A DNA stretch of 16,327 nt. Origin: ZC4RG30 sp039929265 (GTDB lineage: Bacteria; Pseudomonadota; Gammaproteobacteria; Steroidobacterales; Steroidobacteraceae). Positions 7,317 to 15,374 of this stretch are shown in pieces. A program made the position numbers and the translations under genes. Positions within the stretch are counted from its first letter, which is position 1, and the number at the start of each line of letters is the position of its first letter. The stretch lies in assembly GCA_039929265.1 (NCBI GenBank), contig JBDSRN010000147.1, forward strand, positions 1 to 16,327. The letters are read 5' to 3'. The notes below the pieces were generated by a model. That model made no database searches, was not told where the DNA came from, and worked only from the letters and a program-made list of their open reading frames with translations.

Positions 7317-9089
7317 TCAGCGCTGGTATGCAAATTCGGGCGAAGAAACGACCAGATACAACGCTTCGGCCACGCGCTGGTTGGTGGTCGCTGCGCCCAC
7401 GCGTGCAACCTGCGCCTCGGCCTGCGCCTGCAATACGGGCGAAACCTGTCCCGCGAGCAGGCGCTCGCCGATGCGTTTGACGAGCGCGGCGGGATCGGCG
7501 GCGAGGGTGATGTCTGCGCTGGTGTCGATGACGATGGTGTCAGCCGTGTTGGTGGCGCACCCGCTGATCGGCGACTGGTTGCGACAGAACGACTGCTGGT
7601 AGAAATAGTTCGTGACCAGGGTGTTTACGTACTCCGTGGCGATCTGCAGCTCAGGTGCGCTGAGCCCGCGAGTGCTGATTTCACCTGCGGGGGCGTACGT
7701 CGGGCTGAAGAAATTGAACACTGAGCCCGACTGCAGCGGACCCTGGCCGAATGTGTTGGAGGGATTGGCGAACACGTAGCGTCCGCTCGCCGCCTTGCCG
7801 CCATATTCGCGCCAGAACTGCGTGAGACGCAGCAGCGGCTCTTTCATCTTGCCCTGCGTGTCGGCCCCGGTAGTCCCTGCGGCGATCGGCGTGCGCGCTT
7901 CGGTGTCCAGGAGGATGGCCCTGACCACGGCGCCGAGATTGCCGCGCCGGCCGCTGCCGTCGTTCTCGAACTTTGCGCTGATGCGTCCGATGTACGCGGG
8001 CGAAGGATTGCTGGTAACGAGCCGCTGGATCAGCGAACGGGAGATGAATGGCGCAACGTTCGGGTGGCCAACGACGTTATCGAGTGCGTCCTGCAGATCC
8101 TTGACGGGCGCCTGTCCCGCGGGAATGAGCGCGAGCGCGGCACCCGGATAGCTGAGCACCTGCTTTGTTCCGCCTTCGTGCTGATCGGGGAAGGCCTGCA
8201 TCGGCAGGATCTGGTTGTTCACCGGTGTGAGCGTCTGGCGCGCCTGCGCAAACGCCGTGCAGGTGCTGCATGCCCAGCGCCAACCGGTGTACACGCGGGC
8301 GAAGCCCTCGACGACGGCCTGATCATAGGTGGGAAGCGACTGGCCGCCCGCGTCGAGCTTGCTACTGCCGTCGGCATTGAGCTGTACGAGACCAATGGTA
8401 AACAGCTGCATCAACTCGCGCGCGTAGTTTTCATCTGGCCGGATGCTCGCGGTGGCGTTGGCTTTCTGGTTCCCGAGCATCGACAGGTACACCCCCATAG
8501 CCGGATGCAACGTAACGTCCTGGATGAGCGTCCGGAAATCCCCGAAGGCGTTGCGCGCGAGCATGTCGTAGTAATCGGCGGTGGAGAACACGTTGTTCAC
8601 CAGCGCGCCGGTCTGCGACACCACCATGATTTCCGAGAGCGCGAACGCGACGCGTTGCCGCAGCTGATCGGGGCCCGCGATGGCGTTGCGGAACCATGCA
8701 TCGACGCGATCGGCGTTGACGCTGCCCGCCATCGTGGACGGGCTTGCGAGCGCCGCGTACGCCGTCGTCACCAGTGGCAGTTCAAGCGATGCGGGCACGG
8801 CCAGCTGTGCGTCGATCCATGGCCCGTAGCCCTGCGCGATCACTTTGTCGGCTTCGGCGAGGGTGGCGCCGAAAGTCGCCTGGTTCAGGAAGCGATAGGC
8901 CTCTGCTCGGGTGATCGCAGGAGCGGTCGGCGCGGGCGCGGGCGCGGGCGCGGGAGCGGGAGCGGGCGCGGTGCTGTCAGTGGTCGCACCGCCGCCAGAA
9001 TCGCCACCACCGCCGCAGGCCGTCAACATAAAGCCGAAGCAAAAAATACCGGCCGACGCCAGGCCCCGCATGGAAGTGAACTTCTGCAT
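7317..9089 (-). CDS. DUF1800 domain lipoprotein
   Basis: The 590-residue product is a DUF1800-family protein of unknown biochemical function, commonly encoded beside DUF1501. It has a lipoprotein signal with lipobox LTAC (lipidated Cys25), a glycine/serine linker, and an alanine-proline repeat. DUF1800 motifs follow: RFLNQATFGATLAEADKVI and GYGPWIDAQL early, and later NYARELMQLFTIGLVQLNADG, VEGFARVYTGW, HEGGTKQVL, HPNVAPFISRSLIQRLVTSN and PSPAYIGRISAKF, with a C-terminal QSGSVFNFFSPTYAP block. I chose the ATG at 9089, which leaves a normal lipoprotein leader; a purine run ending two bases before it (9092-9099) serves as ribosome site. A GTG at 9107 in the same frame is less likely. It is the first gene of a two-gene unit with DUF1501. 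Confidence 0.92.
   Translation of the reverse strand: MQKFTSMRGLASAGIFCFGFMLTACGGGGDSGGGATTDSTAPAPAPAPAPAPAPTAPAITRAEAYRFLNQATFGATLAEADKVIAQGYGPWIDAQLAVPASLELPLVTTAYAALASPSTMAGSVNADRVDAWFRNAIAGPDQLRQRVAFALSEIMVVSQTGALVNNVFSTADYYDMLARNAFGDFRTLIQDVTLHPAMGVYLSMLGNQKANATASIRPDENYARELMQLFTIGLVQLNADGSSKLDAGGQSLPTYDQAVVEGFARVYTGWRWACSTCTAFAQARQTLTPVNNQILPMQAFPDQHEGGTKQVLSYPGAALALIPAGQAPVKDLQDALDNVVGHPNVAPFISRSLIQRLVTSNPSPAYIGRISAKFENDGSGRRGNLGAVVRAILLDTEARTPIAAGTTGADTQGKMKEPLLRLTQFWREYGGKAASGRYVFANPSNTFGQGPLQSGSVFNFFSPTYAPAGEISTRGLSAPELQIATEYVNTLVTNYFYQQSFCRNQSPISGCATNTADTIVIDTSADITLAADPAALVKRIGERLLAGQVSPVLQAQAEAQVARVGAATTNQRVAEALYLVVSSPEFAYQR
8930..8970. repeat. GCGGGC-type hexamer repeat encoding an Ala-Pro linker
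   Basis: About six to seven tandem GCGGGC/GCGGGA hexamers lie in the DUF1800 gene and encode alternating Ala-Pro just after the lipoprotein linker. Six-base units keep the frame, so copy-number change would alter only linker length. Confidence 0.75.
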
Positions 9090-9194
9090 GGCTCCCCCCG
9101 ACAACACTGCCTTCGCGCTACTGACAACGCGCGGAGCCCATTCCGGTTGACCGGTAACGCTTCAAGCAGATGAATATGTTAGGGTTTGCGCCCC

Positions 9195-10628
9195 ATGAGC
9201 CGCGGCAAAAATCCGAAGCGCAAATCGGCGAAAACCAGCGCACCGCGACAGCGGCAAATACTTGCGCCACTGAACATCCTGATCCTTGCCGCGGGTCAGG
9301 GCAAGCGCATGAATTCAGCCGTTCCGAAGGTCCTCCAGCCGCTGGCTGGCCGGCCGTTGCTTGGCCATGTGCTGCTCGCGGCGGCCGGTCTTGCGCCTTC
9401 TCAAGTGGTGATCGTCCACGGTCACGGCGCGGAGGCCGTGCGCGAGGCTTTCGACACGGCATTGGTGAAGTGGGCGTTGCAATCTCCGCAACTGGGCACC
9501 GGCCATGCGGTGATGCAGGGTATGCCGCACATCGAGAACGACGCGCTGGTACTGATCCTGTACGGCGACGTGCCGCTCGTGCGCGAGCGGACGCTCGTGC
9601 AACTCGTCGGACTCGCGGGTCCGCGCGCACTGAGCCTGCTCACCGTGAAATTGCCGGATCCGCATGGCTATGGCCGTGTGCTGCGCGACAAGCGCGGTCA
9701 GGTGAGGCGCATCGTCGAGCAGCGCGATGCGAGCCCGGGCGAGTTGCGCGTGAACGAATGCAATACTGGAGTGATGTGCGTGCCCGCGGGCCTGCTGCGC
9801 AAGTGGCTGGCGAAGCTGCGCAATGACAACGCGCAGGGCGAGTACTACCTCACCGACATTATCGCGCTCGCGGTGCGCGACAAAGTGCAGGTCATGCCAT
9901 TGATCGCAGAGGAAGCGAGCGAAGTGCTCGGCATCAACGATCGCGCGCAGCTCGCGCAAGCCGAGGCTGCGTACCGGCTGCAACGTTGCCGCGAGCTCAT
10001 GAGCGCTGGCGCCACGCTGGTCGACCCGTCGCGCTGTGACGTGCGCGGCGTGGTCGATGTCGGTCGCGATGTGTTCATCGACGTGAATGTCGTGTTCGAG
10101 GGGCGCGTCACCCTGGGTGATCGAGTGCGCATCGGGCCCAACTGCGTGCTGCGCGATATCGACATCGGCGCCGACACGCAAGTGTTCGCCAATAGCCTGC
10201 TCGAGCAGTCGCTAGTCGGACGTGATTGCCGCATCGGCCCGTTCGCGCGTCTGCGTCCGGGTGCAAAACTTGCCGACGAGGTGCACATCGGCAACTTCGT
10301 GGAAGTGAAGAACAGCGATGTAGGCAAGGGCAGCAAGGCCAATCACCTCGCGTACATCGGCGATGCCACCATCGGCGCGGGTGTGAACGTGGGCGCCGGC
10401 ACCATCACGTGCAATTACGACGGGGCCAACAAGCATCGCACAGTGATCGGCGACGGGGTGTTCGTGGGCTCCGGCTCGATGCTGGTCGCGCCGGTCACCC
10501 TGGGCGCACAAGCCACCATCGGGGCGGGCTCGACCATCACGCGCGAGGCGCCGGCCGGCCGGCTCACCCTGGAACGCGCGCAGCAGATCACCGTCGAAAA
10601 CTGGAGCCGTCCCGTCAAGGTGCGCTGA
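9195..10628 (+). CDS. glmU: Bifunctional N-acetylglucosamine-1-phosphate uridyltransferase / glucosamine-1-phosphate acetyltransferase
   Basis: GlmU acetylates glucosamine-1-phosphate and then transfers UMP to give UDP-GlcNAc, the precursor for peptidoglycan and LPS. The 477-residue product has the pyrophosphorylase signature LAAGQGKRMNSAVPKVL (Lys45, matching E. coli Lys25), YGDVPL with Asp125, LGTGHAV, and NAQGEYYLTDII. It then has left-handed beta-helix hexapeptides, with RLRPGAKL, GSKANHLAYIGD containing catalytic His384 (E. coli His363), and AGTITCNYDGANK. The start at 9195 gives about 20 extra basic residues before the usual MLNxxILAAG beginning; a TTG at 9186 would add three more. glmS follows 96 bases downstream, so they are likely one unit. 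The divergent DUF1800 gene starts 105 bases upstream. Confidence 0.97.
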   Translation: MSRGKNPKRKSAKTSAPRQRQILAPLNILILAAGQGKRMNSAVPKVLQPLAGRPLLGHVLLAAAGLAPSQVVIVHGHGAEAVREAFDTALVKWALQSPQLGTGHAVMQGMPHIENDALVLILYGDVPLVRERTLVQLVGLAGPRALSLLTVKLPDPHGYGRVLRDKRGQVRRIVEQRDASPGELRVNECNTGVMCVPAGLLRKWLAKLRNDNAQGEYYLTDIIALAVRDKVQVMPLIAEEASEVLGINDRAQLAQAEAAYRLQRCRELMSAGATLVDPSRCDVRGVVDVGRDVFIDVNVVFEGRVTLGDRVRIGPNCVLRDIDIGADTQVFANSLLEQSLVGRDCRIGPFARLRPGAKLADEVHIGNFVEVKNSDVGKGSKANHLAYIGDATIGAGVNVGAGTITCNYDGANKHRTVIGDGVFVGSGSMLVAPVTLGAQATIGAGSTITREAPAGRLTLERAQQITVENWSRPVKVR

Positions 10629-10724
10629 GAGTGCCTTCACAGATTGGCCGCAGGAAAAACGGCCGCGATCCCGATCAGGCACACTAATGGGCAGGAAACC
10701 ACGAACGGACCGGAGCCCTAGAAA

Positions 10725-12560
10725 ATGTGCGGAATCGTAGGAGCGGTAGCAGGGCGTAACATCGTCCCGGTGCTCATGGAGGGTCTGCGGCGACTCGAGT
10801 ATCGAGGCTACGACTCTGCGGGCCTCGCGGTGTTGAACGGCACAGGCCACCTGGCCAGAGTGCGCACGGTTGGCAAGGTGAAAATGCTGCAAGCCGCGCT
10901 GGCCACGCAGCCTACCCACGGCAATCTCGGTATCGCGCACACGCGCTGGGCAACGCATGGCGTGCCGAGCGAACGCAATGCCCATCCGCACATCTCGCAC
11001 GACGGTCTCGCGATCGTCCACAACGGCATCATCGAGAATTACGAGGAGCTGCGGGACGACCTCCTGCGTCACGGTTACAAGTTCAGTTCCGAGACGGACA
11101 CCGAAGTCATCGCGCACCGCATCCATCACCACATCGGCAGGGTCGGTGATCTGTTCAAGGCCGTGCGCGCCACCGTCGCTGAACTCGACGGCGCTTACGC
11201 GCTCGCCGTGTTGAGTGAACACGAGCCCGATCGCATCGTGCTCGCGCGCATGGGGTGCCCCGTGGTCATCGGTCTCGGCGAAGATGAAAATTTCGTTGCA
11301 TCTGACGTGGCTGCGCTCCTGCCTGTCACGCGGCGTTTCATGTTCCTGGAGGAAGGCGATATCGCGGAGATCCGGCGCGCCAGCGTGCGGGTCATTGACG
11401 GCGAGGGCAATCTCGTCGAGCGCCCGATCAAGGAAAGCGAGCTCTCCGCGGAAGCCGCCGAGAAAGGCCAGTACCGGCACTTCATGCTCAAGGAGATCCA
11501 CGAGCAGCCGCGCGCGCTCGCGAACACGCTGCAGGAGCGAGTTGCCAACGGACGTCTGCTCGAAGCGGCGTTCGGTCCGGATGCGGGCGCGGTGTTCCGC
11601 GCGACCCGTCACGTGCGGATCGTCGCCTGCGGCACGAGCTATCACGCAGGCGTCGTCGCCGGCTATTTCATCGAGCAGATCTGCAAACTGCCCTGCACCG
11701 TCGAGATCGCCAGCGAGTATCGCTACCGCAACCCGGTCGTACCCGAGAATTCACTGTTCGTAACCGTATCGCAGTCCGGCGAGACGGCGGACACCCTGGC
11801 CGCGTTGCGGCTCGCGAAGCAGGGCGGTTATCTCGCCTCGCTGTCCATCTGCAACGTGCCGGAGAGTTCCCTGGTACGCGAATCGGACCTGGTGATGCTC
11901 ACGCGCGCCGGGCCCGAGATCGGTGTCGCCTCGACGAAAGCCTTCACGACTCAGCTCGTTGCGCTGAACATGCTGGTGATTGCACTCGCCAAGAATCACG
12001 GCGCGGATGCCGAGCGCGAACGCGGCCTCGTAACGCGCCTTGTCGAGCTCCCCGCGATACTCGAAAAAACCTTGGCGCTCGACCCGATTCTGCACAAGCT
12101 CGCCCTGCGCTTCGCGGACAAACGCCACGCGCTGTTCCTGGGGCGCGGCGCGCTGCACCCGATCGCCATGGAGGGCGCGCTCAAGCTCAAGGAAATTTCC
12201 TACATCCATGCCGAAGCTTATGCGGCGGGCGAACTCAAGCACGGACCGCTCGCGCTGGTGGATGCGGACATGCCCGTGATCGCCGTGGCCCCGAACAACG
12301 ACCTGCTGGAAAAGCTGAAGTCCAACCTGATGGAGGTTCGGGCACGCGGCGGTGAGCTGTACGTGTTCGCCGACCCGGAGTCCGGGATCGAGTCCAGCGA
12401 CGGAGTGCACGTCATCCAGATGCCCCGGCACGTGAGCTATTTTCAAGCGCCTGTGGTGTATACCCTGCCCTTGCAGCTTCTGGCTTACCACGTTGCCATC
12501 CTCAAGGGCACCGACGTGGACCAGCCGCGCAACCTCGCCAAGAGCGTTACAGTCGAATAG
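10725..12560 (+). CDS. glmS: Glutamine--fructose-6-phosphate aminotransferase (isomerizing)
   Basis: GlmS makes glucosamine-6-phosphate from fructose-6-phosphate and glutamine, the first committed step to UDP-GlcNAc. The 611-residue length matches the family (E. coli 609). The N-terminal glutaminase domain begins MCGIVGAVAGRN, with Cys2 becoming the nucleophile after Met removal; LEYRGYDSAG, THGVPSERNAHPH and HNGIIENYEELR follow. Two SIS sugar-isomerase domains contain CGTSYHAGVV, VSQSGETADTLAAL and EIGVASTKAFTTQL, then GRGALHPIAMEGALKLKEIS and EAYAAGELKHGPLAL. The C-terminus DQPRNLAKSVTVE is canonical. A GGAG lies about nine bases before the ATG. No glmS ribozyme is expected or seen; the gap to glmU is only 96 bases. 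Confidence 0.98.
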   Translation: MCGIVGAVAGRNIVPVLMEGLRRLEYRGYDSAGLAVLNGTGHLARVRTVGKVKMLQAALATQPTHGNLGIAHTRWATHGVPSERNAHPHISHDGLAIVHNGIIENYEELRDDLLRHGYKFSSETDTEVIAHRIHHHIGRVGDLFKAVRATVAELDGAYALAVLSEHEPDRIVLARMGCPVVIGLGEDENFVASDVAALLPVTRRFMFLEEGDIAEIRRASVRVIDGEGNLVERPIKESELSAEAAEKGQYRHFMLKEIHEQPRALANTLQERVANGRLLEAAFGPDAGAVFRATRHVRIVACGTSYHAGVVAGYFIEQICKLPCTVEIASEYRYRNPVVPENSLFVTVSQSGETADTLAALRLAKQGGYLASLSICNVPESSLVRESDLVMLTRAGPEIGVASTKAFTTQLVALNMLVIALAKNHGADAERERGLVTRLVELPAILEKTLALDPILHKLALRFADKRHALFLGRGALHPIAMEGALKLKEISYIHAEAYAAGELKHGPLALVDADMPVIAVAPNNDLLEKLKSNLMEVRARGGELYVFADPESGIESSDGVHVIQMPRHVSYFQAPVVYTLPLQLLAYHVAILKGTDVDQPRNLAKSVTVE

Positions 12561-12656
12561 CGGGGGTAATCCCCTCCTATCGTCTGCGGCCGTCCGCTCT
12601 GTTAGCCTCCTTCACCTGCCCGTTCCCAGGGGGACGTGCGTTGGCTGGAAAAACTC

Positions 12657-12662
12657 AAGGAG
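12657..12662 (+). promoter_or_regulatory. Shine-Dalgarno AAGGAG deciding the lipoprotein start
   Basis: A full AAGGAG core is at optimal eight-base spacing from the ATG at 12671. The competing ATG at 12665 would leave only two bases, too close for normal initiation. Confidence 0.7.
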
Positions 12663-12670
12663 CTATGAAG

Positions 12671-13249
12671 ATGTTCAAGAAATCATTGTGGGTAGCCACG
12701 CTTGCCGCGCTGGTCGTGGTTGCGGGCTGCGCCGGGCAGAAAGAACCGGCAGAAAAGGCGCTGGCGTCGGTCGAGAGCTCGCTCGCCGAGGTCAAGGACG
12801 ATGCCGTCAAGTTCGCCAAGGACCAGTACGACGCCGTCGAAGCGAAGATCGTCGATCTCAGGGCGAAGATCGAGAAGAAGGAATACAAGGAAGTTGTCGT
12901 TGCCGCACCGGAAGTCAGCAGGGACGTGGGCTCGCTGAAGGAGACCGTTGCCGCGAAGAAGGTCGAGTGGGAAACGGCCGCTGCGGCCGCCACCGAGAAG
13001 TGGAATGCGATGGGCGCGGAGTTCCCGAAGCTGGTTGCCGCACTGCAGGCAAAGGTCGACGCCAACGCGAAGCGCAGCAGGGATAAGTCGCCCTCTGGCG
13101 ATTCGCTGATGCTCGATACGGTGAAGAACTTGTGGGCTGATGCCACCAACCTGTTCACCTCGGGCGACGCCTCTGCCGCCGTTGCCAAGGCCGATGAAGC
13201 CAGGATGAAGGCCGAGGAGCTCGCGACCAAGCTGAAGGTGAAGATCTAA
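12671..13249 (+). CDS. Helical alanine/lysine-rich lipoprotein, function unknown
   Basis: I do not recognise a named family. The 192-residue product has a lipoprotein signal with lipobox VAGC (Cys20), followed by charged, alanine- and lysine-rich sequence predicted to be almost all helix (for example EKALASVESSLAEVKDDAVK, and AVAKADEARMKAEELATKLK near the end). It may form a coiled coil or helical bundle in the periplasm. Start choice: AAGGAG at 12657-12662 is eight bases from the ATG at 12671 but only two from an ATG at 12665, so 12671 is preferred. The gene stands 110 bases after glmS and ends before a strong hairpin. Read-through from glmS is possible, since no good terminator separates them. 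Confidence 0.82.
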   Translation: MFKKSLWVATLAALVVVAGCAGQKEPAEKALASVESSLAEVKDDAVKFAKDQYDAVEAKIVDLRAKIEKKEYKEVVVAAPEVSRDVGSLKETVAAKKVEWETAAAAATEKWNAMGAEFPKLVAALQAKVDANAKRSRDKSPSGDSLMLDTVKNLWADATNLFTSGDASAAVAKADEARMKAEELATKLKVKI

Positions 13250-13269
13250 GCTTCGTTCTCGCAAGACAA

Positions 13270-13306
13270 AACAAGGCCGCCCGACGTGAGTCGTGGCGGC
13301 CTTGTT
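13270..13306. terminator. Bidirectional intrinsic terminator between the lipoprotein gene and rimO
   Basis: Perfect 12-base arms AACAAGGCCGCC (13270-13281) and GGCGGCCTTGTT (13295-13306) form the stem. The 13-base interior can extend it with CGAC/GTCG, one unpaired T and a GTGA (GNRA-type) tetraloop. T-rich tails follow on both strands (TTGTTC on plus, TTTTGTCTTG on minus). It ends two bases before the rimO stop codon and serves both convergent genes. Confidence 0.88.
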
Positions 13307-13308
13307 GT

Positions 13309-14628
13309 TCATGCGAGCAGCTTTCCGACCAGGTCGTAGGTGCGCGCCTGGCTGATTTCCACCTGCGCGAACTCGCCCACTCGCAGCTTGCCCGCGCGCG
13401 GGATGTGCACCACGCCATCGATCTCCGGCGCATCGCCAGCGCTGCGCGCAACAGCTGTGCTGCCTTCGACACTGTCCACCAGCACCTGCATGCGGGCGCC
13501 AATCTTCGCCTTCAGGCGCCCAGTGCTGATGCGCGCCGCGGCCTGCATGAAGCGCGCATAGCGCTCGTCCATCACCTCGGGCGCGATGTGCCCGGCGAGG
13601 GCATTCGCGGTCGCCCCTTCGACCGGCGAATATTTGAAGGCTCCGACGCGATCGAGCTGCGCGGCCTCGAGCCAGGTGAGCAGCTGCTCAAACTCCTGGT
13701 CCGTTTCCCCAGGAAAACCAACGATAAACGTGCTGCGGATGACGAGTGCGGGGCACGCCTCGCGCCAGCGGCGTATGCGCTCGATCGTGTCCTCGGCATG
13801 CGCGGGACGGCGCATGCGCTTGAGCACTGCGGGGCTGCCGTGCTGGAACGGTATGTCCAGATATGGCAGCACGCGGCCTTCGTGCATCAGCGGCATGACC
13901 TTGTCGACGTGTGGATACGGATAGACATAGTGCATGCGCACCCACACGCCGAGCTCGCCCAGCCCGCGCGCGAGATCGAGGAAGCGCGATTCGTACTGCG
14001 TGCCGCGCCACTCGCCTTTTCGATAGCGGATATCCACTCCGTACGCGCTGGTGTCCTGTGAGATCACCAGCAGTTCCTTCACGCCGTTGTCCACCAGCAT
14101 CTCAGCCTCGCGCAGCACGGCGTCGATGCCGCGGCTCACGAGTCTGCCACGCAGGTCGGGGATGATGCAGAAGCTGCACTTGTTGTTGCAGCCTTCGGAG
14201 ATCTTCAGGTACGCATAGTGACGCGGCGTGAGCCGCACACCCTGCGGCGGCACGAGATCGATGAACGGCTCGTGGGTCGCGGGCAGATGCTCCTGCACCG
14301 AGGCGATGACTTCGTCGGTCGCATGCGGACCGGTGATCTTGAGCACATGCGGGTGGCGATCGAGGATGCGCTGCGGGTTCGCTCCGAGACAGCCGGTGAC
14401 GATCACGCGCCCATTGGCATGGAGCGCTTCGCCGATGGCATCGAGTGACTCGTCGATCGCGGCATCGATGAAGCCGCAGGTGTTGACGATGACGAGGTCC
14501 GCGTCGCCATAGTTCGGCGCGATCGCGTAACCCCGAGTGCGTAGCTGCGTCAGAATGCGTTCCGAATCGACGAGGGCCTTGGGACAACCGAGGCTCACGA
14601 AACCAACGCGAGGCGAAGAGTTCGACAT
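13309..14628 (-). CDS. rimO: Ribosomal protein S12 methylthiotransferase RimO
   Basis: RimO is a radical-SAM enzyme that adds a methylthio group to an aspartate of ribosomal protein S12 (Asp88/89). From the ATG at 14628 the product is 439 residues (E. coli 441). The N-terminal UPF0004 domain begins VGFVSLGCPKALVDSERIL, with further cysteines in NTCGFID and VTGCLGANP. The radical-SAM motif CNNKCSFC places Cys147, Cys151 and Cys154 around the second 4Fe-4S cluster, followed by IIPDLRGRLVSR. The C-terminal TRAM domain runs from about GARMQVLVDSVEG to the end. A TTG at 14640 in frame would add four residues; neither start has a clear Shine-Dalgarno. The ATG overlaps the ATG of the divergent methyltransferase gene. 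Confidence 0.96.
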   Translation of the reverse strand: MSNSSPRVGFVSLGCPKALVDSERILTQLRTRGYAIAPNYGDADLVIVNTCGFIDAAIDESLDAIGEALHANGRVIVTGCLGANPQRILDRHPHVLKITGPHATDEVIASVQEHLPATHEPFIDLVPPQGVRLTPRHYAYLKISEGCNNKCSFCIIPDLRGRLVSRGIDAVLREAEMLVDNGVKELLVISQDTSAYGVDIRYRKGEWRGTQYESRFLDLARGLGELGVWVRMHYVYPYPHVDKVMPLMHEGRVLPYLDIPFQHGSPAVLKRMRRPAHAEDTIERIRRWREACPALVIRSTFIVGFPGETDQEFEQLLTWLEAAQLDRVGAFKYSPVEGATANALAGHIAPEVMDERYARFMQAAARISTGRLKAKIGARMQVLVDSVEGSTAVARSAGDAPEIDGVVHIPRAGKLRVGEFAQVEISQARTYDLVGKLLA

Positions 14629-15274
14629 GAAGGGTGGCAAGAATCAGAAGGGCGCGTATCGTACCGGCGAACGGGGGCAATTGGGATCGGCGGCGAGTTT
14701 CGACCGCGATTACTACCAGCGCTACTACTACGACCCGAAAACCGCGGTCACCACCCCGGCCGAGATGAACGCCCGGGCGCGCCTGATCGCCGGCTTCACC
14801 GACCACATCGACCTGCCCGTACGGGCGATCCTGGACGTGGGTTGCGGGGTGGGCCTGCTGCGCAAGCCGCTGCTCAGGGCCCTGCCTCAGGCCCGCTACA
14901 GCGGGATGGAGTACAGCCAGTACCTGTGCGACCGCTATGGCTGGGCCCGGGGCGCCGTACAAAACCTGCGCACCCGGCTGCGCTACGACCTCGTGATCTG
15001 CTACGACGTCGTGCAATACCTCAGCGCGCCGCAGGCCGCCAGGGCCATCGCCAACCTGACTCGGGTGTGTCGCGGCGCCTTGTATTTCGGGGCGCTCACT
15101 CGCGAGGACTGGGAGGTCAATTGTGACCAGAGCAGGACGGATCCGAAGGTCAAGCTCCGCCCTGGCAGCTGGTATCGCCGGGAGCTTAAAAAAGGCTTCC
15201 GGCACATGGGCGCGGGTTTCTGGCTGCGGCGCAACAGTCCCTTGTATATCTGGGAAATGGATACTGCCGGATAG
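14627..15274 (+). CDS. Class I SAM-dependent methyltransferase, substrate unknown
   Basis: The 215-residue product has a Rossmann-type SAM-binding motif I, ILDVGCGVG, at residues 68-76, then GMEYSQYLCDRYGW where the acidic ribose-binding residue is expected, and YDLVICYDVVQYLS as motif IV-like. Before the domain lies a tyrosine-rich segment FDRDYYQRYYYDPKTAVT. The C-terminus (RRNSPLYIWEMDTAG) is soluble. No membrane segment or signal is seen. The ATG at 14627 is preceded by GAAGAG six bases upstream; the frame is open back to 14537 inside rimO but without protein similarity there. It is divergent from rimO with overlapping start codons. The substrate cannot be inferred from sequence. Confidence 0.85.
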   Translation: MKGGKNQKGAYRTGERGQLGSAASFDRDYYQRYYYDPKTAVTTPAEMNARARLIAGFTDHIDLPVRAILDVGCGVGLLRKPLLRALPQARYSGMEYSQYLCDRYGWARGAVQNLRTRLRYDLVICYDVVQYLSAPQAARAIANLTRVCRGALYFGALTREDWEVNCDQSRTDPKVKLRPGSWYRRELKKGFRHMGAGFWLRRNSPLYIWEMDTAG

Positions 15275-15374
15275 ATCGAATTGGACCCATTTGATTGTGC
15301 GAAACGATGCACCGTCATGACGCCCTGCCATAAGGGGCAGAGGGGCGCATGTCGAGGGACTACAGGAACGTCGC

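Noticed and set aside
8064..9173. Plus-strand open frame of 369 codons opposite the DUF1800 gene.
   Set aside because: It contains the reverse reading of the hexamer repeat (GRGRGRGSGSG) and is an antisense shadow.
9147..9177. Possible glmU promoter: TTGACC (9147-9152) with GAATAT (9172-9177).
   Set aside because: The spacing is 19 bases and the -10 match is weak; in a 105-base divergent gap such a match can arise by chance. Position is plausible, but not enough to annotate.
10629..10724. glmS ribozyme or other riboswitch before glmS.
   Set aside because: The gap is only 96 bases, shows only a 5-bp GGCCG/CGGCC hairpin, and the ribozyme is typical of Gram-positive glmS, not this group.
10212..11645. 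Long minus-strand open frame (477 codons) across glmU and glmS.
   Set aside because: It is antisense to two certain genes, a common effect of high-GC codon bias, and has no recognisable domain.
12558..12580. Possible terminator GGGG-TAAT-CCCC after glmS.
   Set aside because: The stem is only about four pairs and no T-run follows, so it is unlikely to terminate efficiently.
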